From assembly GCF_900188105.1 (NCBI RefSeq), contig NZ_FZNP01000028.1, forward strand, positions 1 through 58,272: a DNA stretch of 58,272 bases. The letters are read 5' to 3'. Below, in pieces: positions 25,210-34,055 of the stretch (positions are counted from its first letter, which is position 1; each line of letters starts with the position of its first letter). A program made the translations under genes and the position numbers. This DNA comes from Actinomadura mexicana (GTDB lineage: Bacteria; Actinomycetota; Actinomycetes; Streptosporangiales; Streptosporangiaceae). Below the pieces are notes generated by a model, which saw only the letters and a program-made list of their open reading frames with translations, did no database searches and had not been told where the DNA came from.

Positions 25210-26696
25210 TTGCCCAACGCCGAAACTGCAGCGATGTCCGAGCCGCTCGCCCCGCCGTGGGGCTGGCGCGGCCCAGGTACCGGACGCGCCGCGCATGTCG
25301 AAGCCGCCCCGGAGTTCCAGGCCACCACCAGCCAAGTCTGCGGCCTGTACCCTTTCACCGCAGGCTCAGGAACACCCACCGCCGGCACTCCCATCGGACG
25401 CCACCAGCTCTGGGGCGAGGTCGTCTGCCTCGACCCGCTCGCCTGGCTCCGTGAAGGTCTGGTCACCAACCCGGGCATGTTCGTCCTCGGCCAACCCGGC
25501 ACCGGCAAATCCACCCTCGTCAAACGCCTGGTCACCGGCGCGGTCGCGACCGGCACCACACCGATCATCCTCGGCGACACCAACCCGACTACACCCTGCT
25601 GGTCGAATACCTCGGCGGCCAAGTCATTCGCGTCGGCCGCGGTTTCGACCGCATCAACCCTCTCGACGCCGGTCCCCTGGACCAGGCACGGCAACGCCTC
25701 ACCGGCGCCGCCGCCGACGCCGACGCCGAAACCCTGCGGTGGGAAATGCGCTCCCGACGGCTCTCCCTGTTGCTGGCGCTGGCGACGCTCGTCCGCGAAG
25801 CCCGCATCACCAACGCCGAGGAAGTCGTCCTCGGCCGCGCCGTCGACCTCCTCGACGAGCGCCTGGCCCACGACCCCACCGTCGTGGACGTCCTGCGCAT
25901 CCTGGAGCAAGGACCAGACGAACTGCGCTCAGCAACCCGCACCGACTCCGCCGACTCCTACCGGGCCCAGACCCGCGACCTGGTCTTCACCCTCGACCTC
26001 CTCATCTCCGGATCGCTCGCCGGTGTCTTCGACTCCCCCACCACCCGCCCGCTGAACCTGGACGCACCAGCGATCAGCGTCGACATCTCCCGCGTGCGAG
26101 CCGCCGGCGACAAGCTCCTCACCGCCGCGATGCTGTGCACCTGGGCCTACGCCTTCGGCATGGTCGACGCCGCCACCGCCCTCGCCGACCTCGGCGCCGC
26201 CCCACGACGCTCCTACCTCGGCGTCATGGACGAACTGTGGCGGGCGCTGCGCGGCGCCCCCGGCCTGGTCGAGCACGCCGACGCCCTGACCCGCCTCAAC
26301 CGCGCCAAGGGCATGGCCTCCATCATGATCACCCACTCGCTCGCCGACCTGGACGCCCTGGCCACCGAGGAAGACCGCGCCAAGGCCAAGGGCTTCGCCG
26401 ACCGCTCCGCCATCACCGTCCTGGCCGGACTCCCGCCACGCGAACTGGCCCGCGTCCACGAGATCACTCCACTCACCGGCCCCGAACAGCGCCTAGTCAC
26501 CTCCTGGTCGGCCCCCGACTCCTGGCAACCCGGTGCCCGCCACCCGGGACGCGGCAAGTACCTCATCAAGACCGGCGAACGCCTCGGCATCCCCGTCGAA
26601 CTCTCCCTCGTCGGCCCCGAAACCGAGCTGTACGACACCGATCCAACGTTCGACCTACCGCATGGCCGGAACAGGTGTGAGGAAGCCGTGCGGTGA
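25210..26696 (+). pseudogene. VirB4-like conjugation ATPase, frameshifted
   Basis: TTG at 25210, eight bases after GGAGG, begins a protein with MFVLGQPGTGKSTLVKRL (Walker A near residue 100) up to IILGDT. From 25584 the homologous reading continues in another frame: DYTLLVEYLGGQVIRVGRG, INPLDAGPL, then YLGVMDELWRALRG (Walker B) and IMITHSL to TGA at 26696. One base is missing after 25583 (expected AAG-CCC-GAC, present AA-CCC-GAC). Restored, the protein would have 495 residues, normal for the family. Walker A and B are now in different frames, so no functional motor can be made unless this is a sequencing error. VirB4-type ATPases power pilus assembly and substrate transfer. Confidence 0.88.
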
Positions 26697-26713
26697 GGGA
26701 GCGGCGAGCGGTC

Positions 26714-27367
26714 TCACTGGCCGGTCTGCATGATCTGATCGGCGAAGTCGCAGAGCGCCTTGATGGCGCGCTTGCCCATGTCCGGTTCGATCTGGGCGAA
26801 GGCGGATCGGTGCCAGAGCCCGTCTGGTGCCAGGAAACGTTCTGCGTGGCCACTTCCGAACCGGTCATCGAGGTGAAGCAACGCACCGATGGCCCACAGC
26901 TGGTCGTAATGGCAATCGGCTCTGGGCAGGTAGCGGTCCAGATAGGCGACGAGGATGTCGGCGTCCTTGGATTCCCCGAAGCGTGCCAGGGCGAAACAGT
27001 AACTCTTACCAGCGTGGACCAGTTCACTGTCCAGAAGAAGGTCCCCCAACCGCCGGCGAAACCAGGTGCGGCGGTCCAGGCCGATCAGCCATGCAGCGGT
27101 GAGCCTGGCACGCCACTCCAGTTCAAGCAGCAGACTCAGATCGTCGTCGGCAATCTGCCGGGCGTCTTCGGCCAGCGCCGCGTTGAAAGCCTCTCGGTCC
27201 GGACGGTCCTCACGGAGCGGGTTCACGCCCAGCAGCCGCATGTAACGCCGGGTCCCAGAACGTCCCGATCCCCAGACGACGTACCGGCGGACGAGCGCGA
27301 GGCTTTCAGGGTCGTCGGGCATGCGGAAGCTCACGCCGACATCCTCCATCAGACGCGTGTTCGGCAC
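26714..27367 (-). CDS. DUF6000-family protein, antisense inside the T4SS operon
   Basis: A 217-residue soluble protein. LTAAWLIGLDRRTWFRRRLG, SYCFALARFGESKDADILVA and a tandem of Leu-rich helices match the DUF6000 family, a HEAT-like helical protein common in actinomycetes. Its function is unknown. It faces the opposite way to the surrounding transfer genes and sits between the VirB4-like and VirD4-like genes, so it is probably a later insertion. The gaps are 17 bases on the left and 50 on the right, so its promoter must overlap the VirD4 start region. Confidence 0.75.
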   Translation of the reverse strand: MPNTRLMEDVGVSFRMPDDPESLALVRRYVVWGSGRSGTRRYMRLLGVNPLREDRPDREAFNAALAEDARQIADDDLSLLLELEWRARLTAAWLIGLDRRTWFRRRLGDLLLDSELVHAGKSYCFALARFGESKDADILVAYLDRYLPRADCHYDQLWAIGALLHLDDRFGSGHAERFLAPDGLWHRSAFAQIEPDMGKRAIKALCDFADQIMQTGQ

Positions 27368-27417
27368 CCACCTGAAAGAGAGCCATTCTGCTCACCGGCT
27401 CCGGACGGGAGTGCCGC

Positions 27418-29211
27418 ATGAGCCGGGCGCTCGGTCCTCGGGCATCGCTGTGGCATTCCAACGCCGGTGCCGGGTGGCTTGTGCTGGCCGCCTGCTGGAC
27501 ACCCATCGCCGGGCTCTGGGTCATATGCTTCGCGGCAAAGTTGAGCGCGTGGGCGGCGGGCGGGACGGTCATGCCGTTCGGCACCGCCTTCGCAGTCACC
27601 CTCACCCAGGGACGCACCGATCTGGCCTGGCCGGGGACGCCGACATGGCTCGTCCTTCTCATCCTCAGTCTTCTGGTGACCGCGCTCGTTTGCGGCGTCT
27701 GGGTGATCTGGTCGTGGATCGCGGACCGTTTCCCGCAGCCGGGTGACCCGGTCGCCGCGCTCGCCGACAACCCTGGTTTGGCCACCCTTCAGCCAGACGC
27801 GTCCGCCGGCAAGGCGATCGCGCTGCGGCGTTCCCTCGCCAAGTCAGCCCCTGAGGCGTTGAAGCCGGAGGACATCGGCCTCGTGCTCGGGGACGTCCTG
27901 CTGCCCGGCGACCGGAGCGGCCCGACGTTGTTCGCCTCGTTCGAGGACACCGTGGTCGCGTTCATGGCGCCGCGGTCGGGCAAGACGACCACCCAGTCGA
28001 TCCCGCACGTCCTCTCCGCGCCCGGCCCCGTCATCGCGACCAGCAACAAGGCCGATCTGTGGTCGGCGATCGCGACCGTCCGCGCTAAACGCACCGGTGG
28101 AAAGATCTGGCTGTTCGATCCGCAGCACATCACCTACCAGCCACAAGCCTGGTGGTGGAACCCGCTCGCCGGCCTCTCCACCGTCGAGGACGCCCACCGG
28201 CTCGCCGGGCACTTCGTCCTCACCGTCGACGACGGCCAGAAGAAGGACCTGTGGGGGCCCGCAGCACAAGACCTGCTGTGCGCCTTGTTCCTGGCCGCCG
28301 CGACCTCTGGCCGTTCGCTTCATCATGTGGCGCAGTGGCTGGACGAGCCGGCCGTCCCCACGCCGATCGAGCTGCTCCAGAAAGCCGGCTTCCAGCTCAT
28401 GGCCTCCTCGCTCAAAGGCACGCAGAACGGGGCCGTCGAGACGCGGGACGGCATCTACCAGACCGCTCGGACGGCGGCCAAGGCACTGCGCGACCAGGAA
28501 ATCCTCGCCTGGGTCACCCCCGCCCGCGACCTGCCGGTCTTCGACCCGGACGCGTTCGCGACCTCGCGCGACACGCTGTATCTGCTGTCGAAGTCGCTCT
28601 CGGCGGCGGCTCCGCTGATCGCCGCGCTCACCGACACCACCATGCGCGCCGCCGAGCGCCGCGCCGAACAAGCCGGTGGCCGCCTGGACCCGCCGCTCAT
28701 CGTCGCGCTGGACGAGGCCGCCAACATCTGCCGCATCGCCGACCTCCCGCAGCTCTACTCCCACCTCGGCTCGCGCGGCATCGTCCCGGTCACCATCCTG
28801 CAGAGCTACGAGCAGGGCATCACCGTCTGGGGCGAGCCTGGTATGGCCGCTCTGTGGGGCGCCGCAACCCGCAAGCTCATCGGCGCCGGCATCGACTCAC
28901 CTCGCCTCGTCCGCGACCTGGCGACCCTCATTGGCCAGCACGACGTGCCCGTCCGGTCCATCACCTACAGCGAGGGACGCGCCAGCGAGCAGATCTCGTT
29001 GCGCCGCCAGGACATCCTCGAAGCCGCCGACATCCGCGCTCTGCCCACCGGCACCGCGCTACTACTCGCGACAGGCACCAAGCCGGCCCTCATCCGCCTG
29101 CGTCCTTGGTACGCCGGACCACACGCCGCGGCCATCACCACGGCCATCAAGACCGCCGATATCGCCATCGCCGACGCCGCCCGCCGCCATTACCACCGGG
29201 ACACCAACTGA
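27418..29211 (+). CDS. VirD4/TraG-like coupling ATPase
   Basis: A 597-residue protein. Two membrane helices (about 18-40 and 76-102) precede a cytoplasmic ATPase domain with Walker A MAPRSGKTTTQSIPH (184-191 core) and Walker B LIVALDEAANI near 430. ILQSYEQGITVWGE and the ALPTGTALLLATGTKPALIR segment are typical of type IV coupling proteins. It should recruit relaxosome DNA and protein substrates to the channel. ATG at 27418 follows GGGAG. It lies just upstream of a cluster of unknown proteins that share a C-terminal motif and may be its cargo. Confidence 0.92.
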   Translation: MSRALGPRASLWHSNAGAGWLVLAACWTPIAGLWVICFAAKLSAWAAGGTVMPFGTAFAVTLTQGRTDLAWPGTPTWLVLLILSLLVTALVCGVWVIWSWIADRFPQPGDPVAALADNPGLATLQPDASAGKAIALRRSLAKSAPEALKPEDIGLVLGDVLLPGDRSGPTLFASFEDTVVAFMAPRSGKTTTQSIPHVLSAPGPVIATSNKADLWSAIATVRAKRTGGKIWLFDPQHITYQPQAWWWNPLAGLSTVEDAHRLAGHFVLTVDDGQKKDLWGPAAQDLLCALFLAAATSGRSLHHVAQWLDEPAVPTPIELLQKAGFQLMASSLKGTQNGAVETRDGIYQTARTAAKALRDQEILAWVTPARDLPVFDPDAFATSRDTLYLLSKSLSAAAPLIAALTDTTMRAAERRAEQAGGRLDPPLIVALDEAANICRIADLPQLYSHLGSRGIVPVTILQSYEQGITVWGEPGMAALWGAATRKLIGAGIDSPRLVRDLATLIGQHDVPVRSITYSEGRASEQISLRRQDILEAADIRALPTGTALLLATGTKPALIRLRPWYAGPHAAAITTAIKTADIAIADAARRHYHRDTN

Positions 29212-29272
29212 TCCCCCACCCCCGTGTCCGCGAAAGGCCTTGCATGCACACCGCAACAGCTCTGGAGGCTCC

Positions 29273-29674
29273 ATGTCCCAATCCGACGCGCCAGGTACGG
29301 ACGACCAGCGTCTCAAACCGCTGTATCCGGATGTCATCGCCTGGGTGACCCAGCACTTCGTCCCGATGTACCGGCGCACGCTCGGCGGCGAGTTCCGCTG
29401 GTGCGCCGAATGGTGGCGGCACGGCGAAGCCATCTCACGCCTCACCGCCCTGTGGTTCTCGTGGGAGGCGATGCGGCTTCAGGGCGCCACCGGCATGGCC
29501 CTGTGGTACCGCGACCACCTCGACCACCAGATGCCCGTCCTGCTGGGACCGCGCGGCCCCTTCTACCAGTGCACCGAGAACGAGCATCTGGCCCCGCACC
29601 AGGCGCGAACCATCCCGGTCCCCGCCTGGTGGCTGGGCGTCGACCAAGACGACCTCGCCGCGGCGGGCGCATGA
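29273..29674 (+). CDS. DUF4913-family protein
   Basis: A 133-residue protein whose core (FVPMYRRTLGGEFRWCAEWW, LWFSWEAMRL, WYRDHLDHQMPVLLGPRGPF) matches DUF4913, a small family common on actinobacterial conjugative elements beside TraG genes. The function is unknown, possibly an accessory of the coupling protein. ATG at 29273 has GGAGG four bases upstream. It is 61 bases after virD4 and likely co-transcribed with the next genes. Confidence 0.8.
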   Translation: MSQSDAPGTDDQRLKPLYPDVIAWVTQHFVPMYRRTLGGEFRWCAEWWRHGEAISRLTALWFSWEAMRLQGATGMALWYRDHLDHQMPVLLGPRGPFYQCTENEHLAPHQARTIPVPAWWLGVDQDDLAAAGA

Positions 29675-29714
29675 ACTCGCCTCGGACGCTGCGAACCGCT
29701 GGCTGGAGGCCCGT

Positions 29715-30506
29715 GTGACTGGACGCATGGCCGCCGCTGCCCTGGCGCTGGACGCCTACGAACAGCACCTGTTCGGGGAGCTCGCCCATGGGCACCGCAA
29801 CGACCACGCAGAAGCCGAGGGGCTTGTGCACGCGCTGATCGTCGACCTCATCACCTACGGCGAGAGCAACCACCTGGACGTCGTCGACCTCCTGGACGCC
29901 CTCGTCCAAGCCCGCATCGACCGCGGCGGGGCCCTCATCAACCCTCGCTACAGCTTCCGCCTCAACACCGAAGTCCAGTTCCGCGACCGAGACGCCGACG
30001 AGCACCGCGGGTTCATCACCGAACTGAAGTCACCCGGCTCCAGACAGGACGCCGAATGCGTCCTGCGCGTCCCGGGGCTCATCGACCCACAGCACACCAT
30101 CACCTCGCAGCTCCAACCGGCTATCCGGCTGGTCCCTGTACGGACTCGTACCTGCGGAATCGTCTTCTCCGCACTGGAGGCCGAAGACACCATCATCGAG
30201 ATCCTCGGTTGCCTGACAAGCAAGCCGGACACCGATCCTGCTCCTGAGGTGCTCGCGGATCTGGACGAACTGGCCACCGCCCTGGCCACCTGGTCCGGCA
30301 CGACACCCCAACGGGTCCTGCACCACCTCCGCTACCAGGCGAGACTCTCCCCGCCATCGTCGGATCACCGCTCACCAGCCGCTCGCCGCGCCGCAGCAGC
30401 ATTCCCGAACGGCATCGCCGCCAGCCTGGCCGGCGAGCAGCCGACCACGTCAACGGCCCACCGGCCCGAGCCGCCAGGCCCAAACCCGCCTCTCCGCCTT
30501 ACGTGA
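29715..30506 (+). CDS. Paralogue 1 of a tandem ICE family with C-terminal AAxxFP motif
   Basis: A 263-residue protein of unknown function. Layout: helices at 1-70 (YEQHLFGEL, LVHALIVDLITYGE), a beta-rich SH3-like block at about 85-165 (EVQFRDRDADEHRGF, CVLRVPG, CGIVFSALEAEDTIIEI), a helical segment with ATWSGTTPQRVLHHL, and a Pro-rich tail. The tail holds ARRAAAAFPNGIAASL with the FP pair at 230-231, 32 residues from the end. GTG at 29715 is backed by GGAGG. It is the first of four paralogues in a row after virD4. Confidence 0.7.
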   Translation: MTGRMAAAALALDAYEQHLFGELAHGHRNDHAEAEGLVHALIVDLITYGESNHLDVVDLLDALVQARIDRGGALINPRYSFRLNTEVQFRDRDADEHRGFITELKSPGSRQDAECVLRVPGLIDPQHTITSQLQPAIRLVPVRTRTCGIVFSALEAEDTIIEILGCLTSKPDTDPAPEVLADLDELATALATWSGTTPQRVLHHLRYQARLSPPSSDHRSPAARRAAAAFPNGIAASLAGEQPTTSTAHRPEPPGPNPPLRLT

Positions 30507-30541
30507 TCGGCCCTACCCGCTCAGTCATCCGGAGGTACTGA

Positions 30542-31363
30542 ATGCGCGAACATGAAGAGGCAGTCGCCAACGCACTCGACACCTACCAGCGGCAAGTCCT
30601 GCCCGACAAACTTCCCAGCCACCGGGCCGACCCGTTGCTGGCCGAGTTGCTCAGCAAGTCGCTCATCGATCAACTCGTCCGCTACGCCGAGCGACGGGAC
30701 CTGAAACTGAACGACACCTTGGCTCTGCTTCATCAGGAACGACTCGACCGCGGCGGGCGCGCCCACGACCCGGTCGAACGCTTCCGGCTCGCAAGCGAAG
30801 TCCAGTTCCGGCAAGAGCCCACCGCCACCGGGGCCAAGCCGCGGTTTCCGCTATGGCGCGGCTTCATCACCGCACTGGCAGCCTCAACAAACGGTGGCGC
30901 ACAGTGCACGGTCCGCGTGCCGGGCATCCACCAAGGTCTACACGTCACCGCATCCGAGCTGGAACCGGCCGATCCGTTTCCGCCACTCTCCACCCGAACG
31001 GCTGGTGTCGTCGTAAGTGCCCGGGGCGCCGAGTCGACGATCATCGACATCGGCGTCCGGCTCAAGCGCGCCGCTGCCAGCGGCCTCGTCGCCGACGAGC
31101 AGGCGCTCACCGACCTCGCACAGCTGACCATGAGACTGGGGACCTGGTCCGGCGGCCAGCCCGACGCAATCATGCGCCACCTCCACGACCGCATACTGGC
31201 CGCCGTTCAGAAGTCGGCCCAGCCAGGGCGAGGACGACCTGCAGCGCGGCTGTCCGCAAGCGAGTTCCCCCAGGGCCCGACTCCCTCACCGTCACCCGAC
31301 CAACCGCCCAGCACAAGGCCCAGCCCAGACAACCGGCACAACCCACGCAAGCACCACCCCTAA
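30542..31363 (+). CDS. Paralogue 2 of the tandem ICE family
   Basis: A 273-residue protein, clearly related to paralogue 1: ALDTYQRQVLPDKLPSHRAD, VRYAERRDLKLNDTLALL, FRLASEVQFR, RGFITAL, CTVRVPGIH, TRTAGVVVSARGAESTIIDI and GTWSGGQPDAIMRHL align in the same order. The tail has ARLSASEFPQG with FP at 242-243, 30 residues from the end; the following L-x3-L pattern is lost. It ends with a basic HNPRKHHP. GGAGG precedes the ATG at 30542. The function is unknown; a type IV secretion substrate is my suggestion only. Confidence 0.7.
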   Translation: MREHEEAVANALDTYQRQVLPDKLPSHRADPLLAELLSKSLIDQLVRYAERRDLKLNDTLALLHQERLDRGGRAHDPVERFRLASEVQFRQEPTATGAKPRFPLWRGFITALAASTNGGAQCTVRVPGIHQGLHVTASELEPADPFPPLSTRTAGVVVSARGAESTIIDIGVRLKRAAASGLVADEQALTDLAQLTMRLGTWSGGQPDAIMRHLHDRILAAVQKSAQPGRGRPAARLSASEFPQGPTPSPSPDQPPSTRPSPDNRHNPRKHHP

Positions 31364-31413
31364 GACCCCACCGGCGCCTCCCATGCCACCTAACTCGAAC
31401 CCTTGGAGGCCAT

Positions 31414-32250
31414 ATGGCCGAAGCCGGCGCCGAAGAGTTCGCCGAGTTCGGAGCCGCAGCCTTGGACTCCTTCCAGGCCCTCTTCGAGGAGACCGAGCAT
31501 CTCGACCATCGCAGCAACGACGTCCACGCCCGAGAGCTCCTCGGCGACCTGCTGATCGACCTGATGCACTACGCCCAGCGCCGCGGTCTGGAGTTCAACG
31601 ACGTCCTCGCCCAAGCCAACGGTCACTACCTCAGCGAACGCAACAGCTCCGACGTCTACGCCATCGGCTCGGTCGTCCAACTCGAAGGGCCGGCCGCCGA
31701 CGAGGCAGCTCTGCTCGGTCGACCGACCAGGGGCGGCGTCACCGGAATCTACGTCCCTCATGACGGTCCTACCGAGTACTACGTTCGCTTCCTGGGCGAG
31801 CCCGGCAGCCACAGCATCCTCGCCACCGAACTGGCAGAAGCGTCGACCTTCCCGGACACATCCACCACAAAGGGCATTATCAGTGACCCCTTCTTGGCTG
31901 AAGACGCCCTCGTCGAAGTGATGACCCGGATCGGGCGGGCCGACCTCCACGGCATCCCACCGAACCAGGACGACCTCAACGACCGTCATGCCCTGCTGGA
32001 AGCCCTCGTGGCCTGGAACGGTATGGACACCCGTGACGTCACCGACCTGCTCCTAGCCCAGGTGGAACAACGACTCACCACGTCCCAGGCCGAGATCCCA
32101 GTCACAGACAAAGCTCTCAGCCCCGGCCGACTCGCAGCACAGGACTTCCCGATACCGCTGGAACAAGGACTCACAGAGCACCGCCCTGGCACCCACACAA
32201 CTCCTCACCCCACCACCTCCGCTAGCAGGCGCACCGACCGCCACCGATAG
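31414..32250 (+). CDS. Paralogue 3 of the tandem ICE family
   Basis: A 278-residue, acidic protein with the same plan. Helical N-terminus (FQALFEETEHLDHRSNDVHA, LIDLMHYAQRRGLEFNDVLA), beta block (IGSVVQLEGP, GVTGIYVPHDGPTEYYVRF, ILATELAEASTFPD), and helices with LVAWNGMDTRDV. The tail PGRLAAQDFPIPLEQGLT has FP at 245-246, 32 residues from a basic RRTDRHR end. ATG at 31414 follows GGAGG by four bases; the longer open frame from 30853 is a shadow of paralogue 2. Function unknown. Confidence 0.7.
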   Translation: MAEAGAEEFAEFGAAALDSFQALFEETEHLDHRSNDVHARELLGDLLIDLMHYAQRRGLEFNDVLAQANGHYLSERNSSDVYAIGSVVQLEGPAADEAALLGRPTRGGVTGIYVPHDGPTEYYVRFLGEPGSHSILATELAEASTFPDTSTTKGIISDPFLAEDALVEVMTRIGRADLHGIPPNQDDLNDRHALLEALVAWNGMDTRDVTDLLLAQVEQRLTTSQAEIPVTDKALSPGRLAAQDFPIPLEQGLTEHRPGTHTTPHPTTSASRRTDRHR

Positions 32251-32352
32251 GGCCGCCGCCACCTGCGGAAACTCATCGCGACACGCACTTCCATCGTTGG
32301 TCCATTGATCATGAGCAACGATAATTGCTCTCAGTGCTTTTAGAAACACGCC

Positions 32353-32775
32353 TTGGAGATAGGCGTCAACAACCTGGAGGTTCCGCTGAAGTACTTCTTC
32401 GACTACGCCGCCCGCCAGATCAAGACGGCCGACTCAGTTCCCGCGCTCCTCGCCGCCGCCTTCATGGGCATGGAGCTGATCGAACGCGCCACCACGGTCC
32501 TGGCCCAGACCGCACCCGAGAATGCTTACCAAACCGCACTCGCCGAGGCGAGCGACGCCTGGTGGGCCCTGGTCGACGCTCCCACCCTCACCTGGCCAGA
32601 CCGCTCTATGTCGGACACCGACGTATCGGACCTCGCCGAATCCATCGCCGCCTTGGTGATGGTAGTGGCCGAAGCCATCCTCAACGTCGCTTCCAAAACC
32701 ACCGATCCAGCCGATCGAGTGGCCTGTCTGAGAGCCGCCCACCACGCCGGCAACGTTCACGCGGCAATGAAATAG
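32353..32775 (+). CDS. Small helical ICE protein A
   Basis: A protein of 128-140 residues, almost entirely helical, with no recognised family. Its end (DPADRVACLRAAHHAGNVHAAMK) resembles that of the 127-residue protein at 33666 (DPDDKMACLQAALHAGRLRD), so the two are paralogues interleaved with the larger family. The start is unclear: TTG at 32353 has no ribosome site, while a CTG at 32389 lies five bases after GGAGG and could be the true start. Function unknown. Confidence 0.6.
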   Translation: MEIGVNNLEVPLKYFFDYAARQIKTADSVPALLAAAFMGMELIERATTVLAQTAPENAYQTALAEASDAWWALVDAPTLTWPDRSMSDTDVSDLAESIAALVMVVAEAILNVASKTTDPADRVACLRAAHHAGNVHAAMK

Positions 32776-32780
32776 GACCC

Positions 32781-33542
32781 GTGCCTCATTACACCAAGCG
32801 CATCGACCGCGCGACTCACGCTCTGACCGCCTACGAACTGGAGGCTTTCCCAGGCAAGCCTTCGCTTCTGCAACGCGACCCCTTCTATACCGAGGCCTTG
32901 CTGGCAGCGCTGGTCTGCGATCTGGAGCACTACGCCAACCACCACGGCATCAGCTTCTCCGGCGTCGTCAGCACCGGCCGCGCTCTCAACGCCGAAGAGG
33001 TCTCCGAGGACGCCCCCTACAAGCCCGGCGACCAGGTACGCCTCACTCGCCAGTACAACTACTGCGGCACCGTCATCGGCTGGCAGACCACCGGCTCCGA
33101 CGACGAGACCTCCTACCTCGTCACGGTCCCCGGCATCCCCTACATCTATGCCGAGGCGGCCACGCACCTTAAACCCGCGCCTGCGTTCCCACCGACCGAG
33201 ACAATCCTCGGCACCGTGCGCTATCCCGACCAAGCCGAACAGCTGTACTTCAAAATAGCCAAGCAGCTTCCGCATGCTCCTGCGGCAACCCGCACCAAGC
33301 TAGAAAACGACCGCCAGCGACTGCTGGCCGCATTGAGTTCCTGGAGCGGAATCTCCGGGTCCCGCATCCACATCGAACTCGCCCCGCGCCCGACCGCGGC
33401 CAGATTCCAACAGCCCGATACCCGTGCAGCCGCTGCGGACTTCCCCACCGACATCAACCACAGACTCACCGCAGCACCACCGGACACACTCGACTACAAG
33501 CAGCCGCCGCCCTCGGCCCATGGCTCAACTCCCACCGCATAA
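32781..33542 (+). CDS. Paralogue 4 of the tandem ICE family
   Basis: A 253-residue protein with the family plan. Helices at 8-60, then the clearest SH3-like block: YKPGDQVRLTRQYNYCGTVI, GWQTTGSDDETSYLVTVPGI and EAATHLKPAPAFPP. SSWSGISGSRIHIEL follows, and a tail with TRAAAADFPTDINHRLT (FP at 221-222, 31 residues from the end). GTG at 32781 lies five bases after the preceding stop. The beta block looks like those that bind nucleic acid or peptides, but this is only a fold-level impression. Function unknown. Confidence 0.7.
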   Translation: MPHYTKRIDRATHALTAYELEAFPGKPSLLQRDPFYTEALLAALVCDLEHYANHHGISFSGVVSTGRALNAEEVSEDAPYKPGDQVRLTRQYNYCGTVIGWQTTGSDDETSYLVTVPGIPYIYAEAATHLKPAPAFPPTETILGTVRYPDQAEQLYFKIAKQLPHAPAATRTKLENDRQRLLAALSSWSGISGSRIHIELAPRPTAARFQQPDTRAAAADFPTDINHRLTAAPPDTLDYKQPPPSAHGSTPTA

Positions 33543-33665
33543 GCACCCGGATAGAGCACCCCAAGGCCCCGAATAACCCATCGCATCGCCGCTGCAACCA
33601 AAACCGCGCCGCCGCCACCTGGCCGGCACACGGGCCACCCCAACCGTCCACCGGAGGACACCGCA

Positions 33666-34049
33666 ATGACGCACGAACGCCAGCACCAGGACGTCCGCCA
33701 AAGCTGGTTCACCGAACTCCTCAACAGCGCCCTCAACGACCTCGCCCACGCAGAACGCGTCATCACCGCCTACGCCGCCCAATCACCCGACGGCTTCATC
33801 GCCTGGGGCATGGCCGAGGGTGAAGCCGTCCAAGCCCACCAGGCACTTCGCCAAGCCCCATCACTTCGTACCAAGCTTCCCGCCGACCACACCGGCCAGA
33901 ACGCGACCGCTGACGCCCTGTTCGACCTCGCCCGAAAGACCTCCCAGAGCCTCGTCCGGGCCGCCGAACTGGCCAGCGACCCCGACGACAAAATGGCGTG
34001 CCTCCAAGCCGCCCTGCACGCCGGACGCCTACGCGACGCACTCCGGTAG
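33666..34049 (+). CDS. Small helical ICE protein B
   Basis: A 127-residue all-helical protein with strong ribosome site (GGAGG before ATG at 33666). It has no known domain. Its last third resembles the protein at 32353, most clearly DPDDKMACLQAALHAGRLRD. It sits six bases before the 503-residue gene, so the two are co-translated. The alternation of small and large members suggests partner pairs, but that is inference. Confidence 0.6.
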   Translation: MTHERQHQDVRQSWFTELLNSALNDLAHAERVITAYAAQSPDGFIAWGMAEGEAVQAHQALRQAPSLRTKLPADHTGQNATADALFDLARKTSQSLVRAAELASDPDDKMACLQAALHAGRLRDALR

Positions 34050-34055
34050 CCGCCC

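Noticed and set aside
25570..25620. Programmed -1 frameshift in the VirB4-like gene
   Set aside because: No X-XXY-YYZ slippery heptamer or strong downstream structure is seen, and the homology is restored exactly by one added base.
27306..27785. Antisense gene at the start of virD4
   Set aside because: No ribosome site and no domain; the virD4 membrane-helix coding explains the open frame.
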